Origin: an uncultured Bacteroidia bacterium
GTDB taxonomy: Bacteria; Bacteroidota; Bacteroidia; Bacteroidales; Prolixibacteraceae
Assembly: GCA_903905505.1 (NCBI GenBank)
Contig: CAIVGL010000078.1
Location: forward strand, 1 to 64,000
Length of the DNA stretch: 64,000 nucleotides
Direction of reading: 5' to 3'
Both the position numbers and the translations under genes were made by a program. Numbering within the stretch: position 1 is the first letter of the stretch; each line of letters starts with the position of its first letter. Below the pieces are notes generated by a model. That model saw only the letters and a list, made by a program, of their open reading frames with translations. It ran no database searches and was not told the DNA's origin. Shown in pieces: positions 29,955 through 37,679 of the stretch.

Positions 29955-31235
29955 ATGAACTTAAACAGAAACACTCCACCGCAAATCTACAGTGTTGATG
30001 GGGTCGAATATATCGAACCCAAGAGTCATGCACTTTCAAACGGAGTCGAATTATTTACCATGAAAAGTGGTGACCAAGAGGTTGTGAAGATTGACTTTAT
30101 GTTTAAGGCTGGAAGTTGGTATGCCAAATCGCGTTTAGACAGTATGATGGCAGCCTTGATGCTTCAGGAAGGGACTGAGACCTTAAATGCTTCTCAGATC
30201 GCGAATACATTTGATTTTTTTGGGGCTCAATTTTCATCGAACTCCTCTTATGATAATAATTATGTGACCCTCGTGGCGCTAAATAAATATCTACCAGAGC
30301 TCTTGCCTCTTGTTTCTGACATTCTGAGAAACGCCTCTTTCCCTGAATCAGAATTTGAAATACTTCGACAGAAAAGAAAACAAAAAGCCCTTGTTGATGC
30401 AGAAAGAGTAGGGCTAGTGGCACAACGAGGTTTCTTACGTAATTTATTTGGCGAAGGCCATCCCTACGCTCCCGTAGCCTCACCAGCTGCTTATGACACC
30501 CTATTACTATCTGACGTTAAGCAGCATTACAGAAACTTTTACCGATCAGACAACATGTCCATAATAGCTTCTGGATTTATCGATTCTTCTGTAATTGATT
30601 TAATAGCAGCCAATTTTAGTCTATCCTGGGGAGAGAAAGACTCGGTAACAACGAACGACAGCTATCGCCTACCTAAAGCTCAAAAGAGTATTTACATTGA
30701 AAAAGAGGGGGCCAACCAAAATGCTATCGCGATAGGGAAGTTATTTCCAAAACAAGATCATCCCGATTTTCCAGGATTAAAATTACTCTGCACAATTCTA
30801 GGTGGCTATTTTGGCTCTCGCTTAATGACCAATGTCCGAGAAGAAAAAGGGTATACCTATGGCATTCAAGCCTCTCCCATTAGCTTTCAGCAAGAAGGGG
30901 TATTGCTAATTTTTGCAGAAGTAAAAATGGATAAGACCTCAGAAGCCATTAAGGAGGTCTTTTACGAGATGGATCGATTAACGAAAGAACTAATTACCGA
31001 AGAGGAGTTAATACCAATTCAAAACTATTTATTGGGAAGAATCCTAGAGGATTTTGATGGTCCATTTGCACGTGCTCAGACCTTTGCCTCACTTCGAGAA
31101 GTTGATCTTGATTTTGATTATTACACCAAACTTATTGAGACATTCAAAATAACAACGCCTCAACAAATCAGAGCGCTAGCTAAGAAATATTTAAAAGCAG
31201 ATTCGATGTCCACCATTATTGCAGGGACAAAGTAG
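29955..31235 (+). CDS. M16 family peptidase-like protein (non-catalytic partner)
   Basis: The 426-residue protein aligns with M16 peptidases but lacks the HxxEH motif; the matching place reads DSMMAALMLQEG. It keeps the C-terminal Arg-Tyr pair (SRLMTNVREEKGYTYGI) that binds substrate in the partner subunit. It starts 3 bases after the catalytic gene, so coupled translation and a heterodimer are likely. This two-gene arrangement is well known in the family. Confidence 0.9.
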   Translation: MNLNRNTPPQIYSVDGVEYIEPKSHALSNGVELFTMKSGDQEVVKIDFMFKAGSWYAKSRLDSMMAALMLQEGTETLNASQIANTFDFFGAQFSSNSSYDNNYVTLVALNKYLPELLPLVSDILRNASFPESEFEILRQKRKQKALVDAERVGLVAQRGFLRNLFGEGHPYAPVASPAAYDTLLLSDVKQHYRNFYRSDNMSIIASGFIDSSVIDLIAANFSLSWGEKDSVTTNDSYRLPKAQKSIYIEKEGANQNAIAIGKLFPKQDHPDFPGLKLLCTILGGYFGSRLMTNVREEKGYTYGIQASPISFQQEGVLLIFAEVKMDKTSEAIKEVFYEMDRLTKELITEEELIPIQNYLLGRILEDFDGPFARAQTFASLREVDLDFDYYTKLIETFKITTPQQIRALAKKYLKADSMSTIIAGTK

Positions 31236-31247
31236 GAAGAGAAAGGA

Positions 31248-32201
31248 TTAAAGATTAACCTTCTTGTCAACCAAGTAATGGTTCCGCTCGGATCCCGTGC
31301 GCGAGATTAGTTCTCCTAAGAATCCGGCAAGGAACAGTTGAGTCCCAAGTATCATCAAGGTCAGAGACAGATAAAAATATGGGTTCTGTGTGATGCGCTC
31401 AATTAAAATCCCATTTGCTAGATGCACCATTTTCGATATCCCCAGCCAAGCGGCCGAAAGAAAGCCTCCCAAAAACATTAACGAGCCCAATGTTCCAAAG
31501 AGATGCATAGGGCGTTTACCAAACTTAGAGATAAATGAAATTGACATCAGATCGAGGTATCCAAAGATAAATCGACTTAATCCAAATTTAGTCACACCAT
31601 ATTTTCGGGCCTGATGCTGCACTATGCATTCGCCAATATTCCCAAACCCTGCTTGTTTGGCCATATAAGGGATATAACGATGCATTTCACCGTACACTTC
31701 AATACTCCTGACCACTTCGAGCTTATAAGCCTTTAAACCGCAGTTAAAATCGTGCAGTTTAATTCCAGTCACATAGCTTGCCGTAGCATTATATAATTTA
31801 CTTGGTAAAGTTTTAGAGATCGGGTCAAACCGTTTTTTCTTCCAGCCAGAGACCAGGTCGTAACCTTGTTCTTTAATCATGGCATAAAGGGCAGGTATTT
31901 CGTCGGGACTATCTTGCAGATCGGCATCCATGGTGATTACCACATCGCCTGAGGCTTCAATAAATCCAGTATGAAGGGCTGCTGACTTCCCATAATTGCG
32001 TCGAAACCGAACACCTTTAACGTTAGGGTCTTTTACAGATAACTCTTCAACGACGCTCCATGATCCATCGTTACTTCCATCATCAACTAAGATTATCTCA
32101 TACGAATAACCATTTAACTTCATAACCTTTGCAATCCACTGATGCAATTCAGGTAATGACTCAACCTCGTTATAGAGTGGGATGACGACTGATATATCCA
32201 T
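31248..32201 (-). CDS. Glycosyltransferase family 2, DPM1/ArnC-like with two C-terminal membrane helices
   Basis: The 317-residue protein has a GT2 domain (about 1-225) with ILVDDGSNDGSWSVVEEL and the metal motif ITMDADLQDSPDEIPAL. Two membrane helices follow, near 232-258 and 270-296 (LSLTLMILGTQLFLAGFLGE). Such enzymes charge undecaprenyl phosphate with a sugar or transfer aminoarabinose-like groups. It lies 22 bases after the DUF4199 gene in the same direction. The sugar is not known. Confidence 0.88.
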   Translation of the reverse strand: MDISVVIPLYNEVESLPELHQWIAKVMKLNGYSYEIILVDDGSNDGSWSVVEELSVKDPNVKGVRFRRNYGKSAALHTGFIEASGDVVITMDADLQDSPDEIPALYAMIKEQGYDLVSGWKKKRFDPISKTLPSKLYNATASYVTGIKLHDFNCGLKAYKLEVVRSIEVYGEMHRYIPYMAKQAGFGNIGECIVQHQARKYGVTKFGLSRFIFGYLDLMSISFISKFGKRPMHLFGTLGSLMFLGGFLSAAWLGISKMVHLANGILIERITQNPYFYLSLTLMILGTQLFLAGFLGELISRTGSERNHYLVDKKVNL

Positions 32202-32223
32202 GTGAATATTTTAGTAACGATTG

Positions 32224-32757
32224 TTATTCAACTCCAGCAAAGGGGTTTGTCGTTTTTTTAGTAAAGAAGATAGCCAGGATCAACGAAAAGAAGAATCCCA
32301 TAAATGTATACGATAAAATTTGTGCGATGGAATAGGTAGCGGGCGTCAAAACTTTTCGGTACATCACCATCATGGTTTCGACTTGGCTTTCTGGTGTTCC
32401 TGATTTGAGAAGTTGTTCCTCCATAAAAACCATGAATTTATCCATTAGCGACTTATCGACGAGTTTAAACAAGACATAGGTAAAGAATGAATAAACCAAC
32501 GAGGAGTAAAATGAGAGTTTTGTACCTAGACCAAGCGCTTTTCCATAACTAACTCCCAGTTCTGTGCTATTGTCGCGGTATTCGCGCATCACAAAAGCTG
32601 TTGCCCCAATAATAATAGCATAAGCGATATACCCAGTCGCAACAGAAAATGGGGTTCCCATCACATAAAATACAACACTATTTAAAATAAGTGCCAATCC
32701 CATGTAAAGACCATAAGTCATGGTTAAATGGTTGACTGAACCCGGTTGATTTTCCAT
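32224..32757 (-). CDS. DUF4199 domain membrane protein
   Basis: The 177-residue protein has four predicted membrane helices (including MGLALILNSVVFYVMGTPF and TYSIAQILSYTFMGFFFSLI), with an ATG that gives MENQPGSVNHLTMTYGLYMG. The pattern matches DUF4199, a Bacteroidota family found next to GT2 genes like the one 22 bases downstream. The longer ORF-track version starts at TTG and overlaps the promoter-like TATGTTTG at 32777-32784. The function is unknown; a role in surface-sugar metabolism is inferred from the neighbour. Confidence 0.85.
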   Translation of the reverse strand: MENQPGSVNHLTMTYGLYMGLALILNSVVFYVMGTPFSVATGYIAYAIIIGATAFVMREYRDNSTELGVSYGKALGLGTKLSFYSSLVYSFFTYVLFKLVDKSLMDKFMVFMEEQLLKSGTPESQVETMMVMYRKVLTPATYSIAQILSYTFMGFFFSLILAIFFTKKTTNPFAGVE

Positions 32758-32776
32758 ATCTGCTCTATTTTTACTG

Positions 32777-32784
32777 CAAACATA
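32777..32784 (-). promoter_or_regulatory. -7 box of the DUF4199-GT2 unit
   Basis: The minus strand reads TATGTTTG, a TAnnTTTG match 19 bases before the chosen ATG at 32757. It removes support for the upstream TTG start of the ORF track. The -33 box is weak. Confidence 0.5.
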
Positions 32785-32920
32785 TAACAATTATACCTTA
32801 TTCTCATCAAAACACGGCACTAAAAGAGAGATCATGAAAATAGTTTCATTTTATATCACTCTGATATCAAATCAATTAATTACGATTCGAAAAATAATTG
32901 CGCACTAATTTTTTCTTTTG

Positions 32921-32951
32921 TTTGGCACGAGTCGTTTTTTTCATACTTTTG
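32921..32951 (+). promoter_or_regulatory. Canonical Bacteroidota promoter of the SRP RNA
   Basis: TTTG at 32921-32924 is followed after 19 bases by TACTTTTG at 32944-32951, an exact TTTG-N19-TAnnTTTG match directly upstream of the SRP RNA stem. Confidence 0.88.
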
Positions 32952-32955
32952 CGGC

Positions 32956-33052
32956 GGGTAAGTCCTGCACGATCAGCTCCTATTGAACTCCCCCAGGGCC
33001 GGAAGGCAGCAAGGGTAGATGGTTGTAGCGGTGCGATGTAGGTAGCTTACCC
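32956..33052 (+). ncRNA. ffs: Signal recognition particle RNA, small bacterial type (4.5S)
   Basis: The core CCAGGGCCGGAAGGCAGCAA with the GGAA tetraloop is the Ffh-binding site. Terminal arms GGGTAAG and CTTACCC close the hairpin. The RNA pairs with Ffh to target nascent membrane proteins. Its end almost touches tRNA-Thr at 33057. The ends are estimated to within a few bases. Confidence 0.93.
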
Positions 33053-33056
33053 ACTT

Positions 33057-33130
33057 GCCGGATTAGCTCAGTTGGCCAGAGCACGTGATTTGTAATCTCG
33101 GGGTCGTCAGTTCGAATCTGACATTCGGCT
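33057..33130 (+). tRNA. tRNA-Thr (TGT)
   Basis: The cloverleaf has acceptor GCCGGAT/ATTCGGC with one G:T pair, anticodon loop TTTGTAA (anticodon TGT) and T loop TTCGAAT in stem GTCAG/CTGAC. CCA is not encoded. It begins about 5 bases after the SRP RNA, so both may come from one transcript. Confidence 0.95.
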
Positions 33131-33182
33131 CATCAAGTTCTTACCATTTAAAAGGGAAATTATTACTCTTAAGAATTAAATG

Positions 33183-33217
33183 AAATGCCAATCCGATTAA
33201 AATCAGATTGGCATTTC
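33183..33217 (+). terminator. Hairpin after the SRP RNA - tRNA-Thr unit
   Basis: Arms AAATGCCAATC and GATTGGCATTT, extended inward by GATT/AATC-type pairing with one mismatch, form a long hairpin. The following T residues are few (TTTC), so it is a weak terminator candidate between tRNA-Thr and tRNA-Gly. Confidence 0.55.
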
Positions 33218-33256
33218 AAATTCATTTCCTTTCAACACGATGAAACAGATATAAAA

Positions 33257-33329
33257 GCGGGAGTAGCTCAGTTGATAGAGCATTAGCCTTCCAAGCTGAG
33301 GGTCGCGGGTTTGAGTCCCGTCTCCCGCT
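33257..33329 (+). tRNA. tRNA-Gly (TCC), copy 2
   Basis: All 73 bases are the same as the minus-strand tRNA-Gly at 14626-14698, with anticodon loop CTTCCAA. CCA is not encoded. The stop codon of the convergent RAYT gene begins at the very next base. Confidence 0.96.
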
Positions 33330-33953
33330 CTAGTATAGTCCGGGGGCGACTTCAGTCGCCCCCGGACTATTTATCTGAAGCCCAAACTCCTCAATTCTTT
33401 CTCTGTTAATTAACTTTAGATTTCTGATGGCCATGATATCTAAATAGGAAGAAAACTCCCAATCCTCGACTCTTTTAACCAATTTCGCTCTTAAGGGATT
33501 AGAAAGTATATAATTAAAACAAACATTGGGATATTCGGAACTGAATTGAGCTGCTCCAGTATTTGTTTTACAACTGAACGATATTCCCTTTGATTCACTG
33601 AGAATAATAGCTTTGGTTCCATTGCGAAAAAGCGAACCTGTCCAATTTTCTTGCTTATTAATTGCCCTTGTATATGAGGCAAGCATAATACCAATCGATT
33701 TATTGAACGTCACATTAGTCCGAGTACAACTTTGAGTTGCTCTCGGACTAACAACAAGCCCAACACAGTTTACATAAACCATCAAATGAAAATGATTCGG
33801 CATTAAACACCAAGCTAATATATCAGCATAGGGTAAAACATGCACTCGAATTTTCCGAATAAAATACAGGTAATTTTCACGTTTCAGGAAAATTGGCTGA
33901 CGATTATTGCCCTGATTATAAATATGATATAAATGCCCTGGTTCAAATTGCAT
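33330..33953 (-). CDS. REP-associated tyrosine transposase (RAYT, Y1/HUH family)
   Basis: The product has 207 residues from MQFEPGHLYHIYNQGNNRQP. The HUH motif is in WCLMPNHFHLMVYVN, and the IS200-like body ends in FNYILSNPLRAKLVKRVEDW and EFSSYLDIM. RAYTs cut and join REP hairpins and are usually single-copy domesticated relatives of IS200. The frame is unusual in two places. A 37-base palindrome (33715-33751) lies inside and is read as VSPRATQSCTRTN, and the C-terminal residues are encoded by a second palindrome (33336-33369). Whether the enzyme still works is uncertain. Confidence 0.85.
   Translation of the reverse strand: MQFEPGHLYHIYNQGNNRQPIFLKRENYLYFIRKIRVHVLPYADILAWCLMPNHFHLMVYVNCVGLVVSPRATQSCTRTNVTFNKSIGIMLASYTRAINKQENWTGSLFRNGTKAIILSESKGISFSCKTNTGAAQFSSEYPNVCFNYILSNPLRAKLVKRVEDWEFSSYLDIMAIRNLKLINRERIEEFGLQINSPGATEVAPGLY
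33336..33369. repeat. REP-like perfect palindrome at the 3' end of the RAYT gene
   Basis: Sixteen-base arms TAGTCCGGGGGCGACT and AGTCGCCCCCGGACTA flank a 2-base loop. The element lies between tRNA-Gly and the RAYT domain and encodes the last residues of the RAYT ORF. On the minus strand it could also act as a transcription stop for the RAYT gene. Confidence 0.85.
33715..33751. repeat. REP-like palindrome inside the RAYT coding sequence
   Basis: Outer arms TTAGTCCGAG and CTCGGACTAA and inner arms CAACT/AGTTG form a 37-base hairpin with small internal bulges. Its ends share AGTCCG/CGGACT with the palindrome at 33336-33369 and with the upstream copy at 33991-34018. It keeps the reading frame open. 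Confidence 0.8.
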
Positions 33954-33990
33954 ATCAATTCGTATTAAGGTCCAAGTCACGCTTTAGTCC

Positions 33991-34036
33991 AAGTCCGACT
34001 CTAGTCGGCCTCGGACTTTAAATCGGCCTCCGACTA
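33991..34036. repeat. Degenerate REP-like palindrome and tandem copy upstream of the RAYT gene
   Basis: AAGTCCGA (33991-33998) and TCGGACTT (34011-34018) form outer arms, with inner CCGACT/AGTCGG pairing. A partial second copy follows (TCGGCCTCCGACT), so TCGGCCTCnGACT occurs twice. The region lies between the RAYT start and the nifJ stop. Confidence 0.7.
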
Positions 34037-34071
34037 TAATGTACGAAAAATAAGCGAGAATTAGAAGCTGT

Positions 34072-37000
34072 TTATTCAGTTGCAACAGGCAAGTCCCAGC
34101 TTACAGAAGCCATCCGCTGATAAGAACGATACCTCCACTTCGCATTCTCTTCGGCAGCCTTAAACAGCTCATCAGCCTCGGCTGGGAACGATTTCTTAAG
34201 TGCGGTATAGCGAACTTCCCCATTGAGATAATCTTGAAACTTAGTCCATTCAGGCTCTTTCGAATCAAGCTGGAATGGATTTTTACCCTCTGCTTCCAAT
34301 TGTGGATTGAAGCGATAAAGATGCCAATACCCACATTCAACAGCCAACTTCTCCTCTTCTTGGGTACGACCCATCGAACGCAAACCATGCGCAATACAAG
34401 GTGAATAGGCAATGATAATCGATGGACCTGGATAAGCCTCTGCTTCCCGTATCGTTTTAAGAACTTGAGAATTGCTCGCTCCCATGGAGACTTGCGCCAC
34501 ATAAATATATCCATAAGTCATGGAGATCGCCCCAAGATCCTTCTTGCGAATTCGTTTTCCTGAAGCGGCAAACTTAGCGACTGCACCAACAGGTGTTGAC
34601 TTAGAAGCCTGACCACCCGTATTGGAATAAACTTCGGTATCCAAAACCAAGACATTGATATCCTTACCCGAGGCCAGAACATGATCTAGACCACCATAAC
34701 CAATGTCGTAAGCCCAACCATCACCCCCAAAGATCCAAATAGATTTCTTGATAAGATATTGACTTAATGAGAATATCTCCTGAGCATACAAGGCATTGTT
34801 TCCTTTCAAGACTTCCAACACTTTTTGTGAAGCGACCACAGATGATTCAGCGATATCGCGCCCTTCGATCCACTCTGAAAAGACCAATTTCTCATTCTCT
34901 GGCACCCCTTCTTCAATAGCAGAAGCCATTATTGATTTCAAGCGATCGCGACTAGCAGCCACACCTTCCGACATTCCAAAGCCATACTCTGCATTGTCTT
35001 CAAATAAGGAGTTCGCCCAAGCTGGACCATTGCCGGTTTCGTTGCTCGAACAATATGAAGTGGAAGGGGCTGATCCACCATATATCGATGAACATCCCGT
35101 TGCATTGGCAACCATCATTCGCTCGCCAAATAATTGGGTCACTAATTTTATATAAGGAGTTTCACCACAACCTGCACAAGCACCCGAAAATTCGAATAAA
35201 GGCTGAGCAAACTGTGAATTCTTCACACTCTTATCTTTTTCAACTAACTTATCTTTATAAGTCACCTTCGCAGCAAAATGATCCCAGCGTGAAATCTCCT
35301 TATTTTGAGTCTCAATAGGCTTCATCACCAACGATTTCTCTTTAGAAGGACAAACATCGGCACAGTTACCGCAACCGGTACAATCAAGAGGTGCTACCTG
35401 AATCCGAAATTGAAGTCCAGCAAACTGCTTTCCGTTCGTTTTAATGGTTGTGGTACCATCTGGCAAGACCGCTAATTCCTGATCATCAATCAAGAATGGA
35501 CGAATCGCTGCGTGAGGACAGACATAAGAACACTGATTACATTGAATACAGTTTTCAGGAATCCATTCAGGAACCTCGACCGCAATACCCCGTTTTTCGA
35601 AGGCTGTAGTCCCAGGATGAAAGGTCCCATCTTCGATACCATTAAAGGTTGAAACTGGCAAGTCGTCCCCTTTTTGCGCATTAATAATATCGACCACATT
35701 TTTAATAAAGTCAGGTCGTGTACTTGATGAATCATCAGAATCCAGCTTAAGCTTAGCCCATTCTGCAGGGACCACAATTTTCTGCACATGGTCACCACCG
35801 GCATCGACAGCGGCAAAGTTCATCTTAACCATCGTCTCCCCTTTCATCCCATACGATTTAACGATCGCCTTTTTCATGTGATCTTGGGCTAATTCATAAG
35901 GTATAACCTGGGTTATTTTAAAGAATGCAGCCTGCATAATGGTGTTGGTCCGATTACCTAAACCAAGATCGGCAGCAAGCTTAGTGCCGTTGATGATGTA
36001 AAAATTAATCTCATTCTCGGCTAAATATTTCTTCATTCCAATTGGAAGCCGATTCTTAACCTCTTGCTCATCCCAAATGGTATTTAAAAGGAAGGAACCA
36101 CCCTTTTTAAGCCCCTTAAGGACATCGTAAAGATTTATGTATGCTTGCACATGACAAGCCACAAAATCGGGTGTGGTGATCAAGTAAGTAGAACGAATAT
36201 GACTATTGCCAAAACGAAGATGCGAAGCGGTAAAACCACCCGACTTTTTAGAGTCGTAAGCAAAATAGGCTTGACAGTATTTATCGGTAGCAGTCCCAAT
36301 AATCTTGATCGAATTTTTATTTGCACCCACCGTACCATCAGAGCCTAAACCATAAAACTTAGCTTCATAAAGATCTTCGGCAGACACTTTTACTTCTGGC
36401 AACAAGGGAAGCGAATGGAATGTCACATCGTCTACAATCCCTAAAGTGAAGTTATTTTTAGGTTCCTTCATCTCCAGATTCTTGTACACCGCAATAATTT
36501 GTGAAGGGGTAACATCTTTTGAGCCTAAGCCATAACGACCCCCTACAATGATAGGGGCATTCTCTTTATCGTAGAAAGCGTCGCGCATATCGAGATGCAA
36601 CGGTTCACCATTAGCACCAGGCTCTTTCGTCCGATCAAGCACGGCAATTTTCTTAACCGTAGCTGGTATTATTTTAAACAGATATTTAAGCGAGAAAGGA
36701 CGGTAGAGATGAACGGTGATCAATCCATAATTATGCCCCTGGGCATTTAGATAATCTATTGTTTCACGGATAGTTTCGGTAACTGAACCCATTGCAACAA
36801 TCACATTTTCAGCATCTGGAGCTCCATAATAGGTAAACGGATGATACTCGCGACCTGTAATCCGAGTAATCTCCTGCATATACCCTTCCACGATATCGGG
36901 AACAGCGTCGTAATATTTGTTTCCGGCCTCGCGAGCTTGAAAGAAGATATCCGGATTTTGTGCTGTACCACGTGTTACCGGGTGCTCTGGATTTAAGGCG

Positions 37001-37623
37001 CGATCTCTAAATTCTTGCAACGCTTCTAAATCGAGCAAAGCAGCCAAATCATTTTGATCTATCGCTTCAATTTTCTGAACCTCATGAGAAGTTCGGAAAC
37101 CATCAAAGAAATTCATAAAAGGGACTCTACTCTTGATCGTTGTTAGATGCGAAACACCGCTAAGATCCATCACCTCTTGCACCGAACCAGAAGCTAACAT
37201 GGCAAATCCAGCCTGACGACAAGAATAGACGTCGCTGTGATCGCCAAAGATCGACAAGGCATGACTGGCTAATGCTCGGGCACTAACATGAAATACCGTT
37301 GGCAACAACTCACCGGCAATCTTATACATATTCGGGATCATCAGCAGCAAACCCTGTGAAGCGGTATAGGTTGTTGTTAAAGAACCGGATTGCAAAGCAC
37401 CATGCACAGCACCAGCGGCTCCCCCTTCGCTTTGCATTTCGGCAAGGCGAACGGGTTGACCAAAGATGTTTTTACGGCCGTTTGCTGCCCATTCATCCAC
37501 CACCTCAGCCATCGTTGAAGAGGGGGTAATCGGGTATATACAAGCAACCTCACTAAACATATAGCTAATATAAGAGGCCGCATAGTTACCATCACATGTA
37601 ATAAATTTTTTCTCTTTTGCCAT
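34072..37623 (-). CDS. nifJ: Pyruvate:ferredoxin (flavodoxin) oxidoreductase
   Basis: The product has 1183 residues from the ATG that gives MAKEKKFITCDGNYAASYIS (the track start is 14 codons earlier). All POR domains are fused. The N-terminal pyrimidine domain has ACIYPITPSSTMAEVVDEWA, followed by the gamma domain. Two 4Fe-4S clusters follow (CIQCNQCSYVCP and CTGCGNCADVCP), then the TPP domain with GACAGCGETPYIKL and GGDGWAYDIGYGGLDHVLA. It converts pyruvate and CoA to acetyl-CoA, CO2 and reduced ferredoxin, which points to anaerobic or microaerobic metabolism. It stands alone between the RAYT and an ATPase gene. Confidence 0.97.
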   Translation of the reverse strand: MAKEKKFITCDGNYAASYISYMFSEVACIYPITPSSTMAEVVDEWAANGRKNIFGQPVRLAEMQSEGGAAGAVHGALQSGSLTTTYTASQGLLLMIPNMYKIAGELLPTVFHVSARALASHALSIFGDHSDVYSCRQAGFAMLASGSVQEVMDLSGVSHLTTIKSRVPFMNFFDGFRTSHEVQKIEAIDQNDLAALLDLEALQEFRDRALNPEHPVTRGTAQNPDIFFQAREAGNKYYDAVPDIVEGYMQEITRITGREYHPFTYYGAPDAENVIVAMGSVTETIRETIDYLNAQGHNYGLITVHLYRPFSLKYLFKIIPATVKKIAVLDRTKEPGANGEPLHLDMRDAFYDKENAPIIVGGRYGLGSKDVTPSQIIAVYKNLEMKEPKNNFTLGIVDDVTFHSLPLLPEVKVSAEDLYEAKFYGLGSDGTVGANKNSIKIIGTATDKYCQAYFAYDSKKSGGFTASHLRFGNSHIRSTYLITTPDFVACHVQAYINLYDVLKGLKKGGSFLLNTIWDEQEVKNRLPIGMKKYLAENEINFYIINGTKLAADLGLGNRTNTIMQAAFFKITQVIPYELAQDHMKKAIVKSYGMKGETMVKMNFAAVDAGGDHVQKIVVPAEWAKLKLDSDDSSSTRPDFIKNVVDIINAQKGDDLPVSTFNGIEDGTFHPGTTAFEKRGIAVEVPEWIPENCIQCNQCSYVCPHAAIRPFLIDDQELAVLPDGTTTIKTNGKQFAGLQFRIQVAPLDCTGCGNCADVCPSKEKSLVMKPIETQNKEISRWDHFAAKVTYKDKLVEKDKSVKNSQFAQPLFEFSGACAGCGETPYIKLVTQLFGERMMVANATGCSSIYGGSAPSTSYCSSNETGNGPAWANSLFEDNAEYGFGMSEGVAASRDRLKSIMASAIEEGVPENEKLVFSEWIEGRDIAESSVVASQKVLEVLKGNNALYAQEIFSLSQYLIKKSIWIFGGDGWAYDIGYGGLDHVLASGKDINVLVLDTEVYSNTGGQASKSTPVGAVAKFAASGKRIRKKDLGAISMTYGYIYVAQVSMGASNSQVLKTIREAEAYPGPSIIIAYSPCIAHGLRSMGRTQEEEKLAVECGYWHLYRFNPQLEAEGKNPFQLDSKEPEWTKFQDYLNGEVRYTALKKSFPAEADELFKAAEENAKWRYRSYQRMASVSWDLPVATE

Positions 37624-37679
37624 TTTAGTTAAATTTTTATTCAATAAAAAAAAATCGTATATCATTAAAATCTAGATCG

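Noticed and set aside
33330-33953. Active IS200/IS605 insertion sequence
   Set aside because: No TnpB, no clear left and right ends of IS200 type. The protein and palindromes fit a RAYT with REP elements better.
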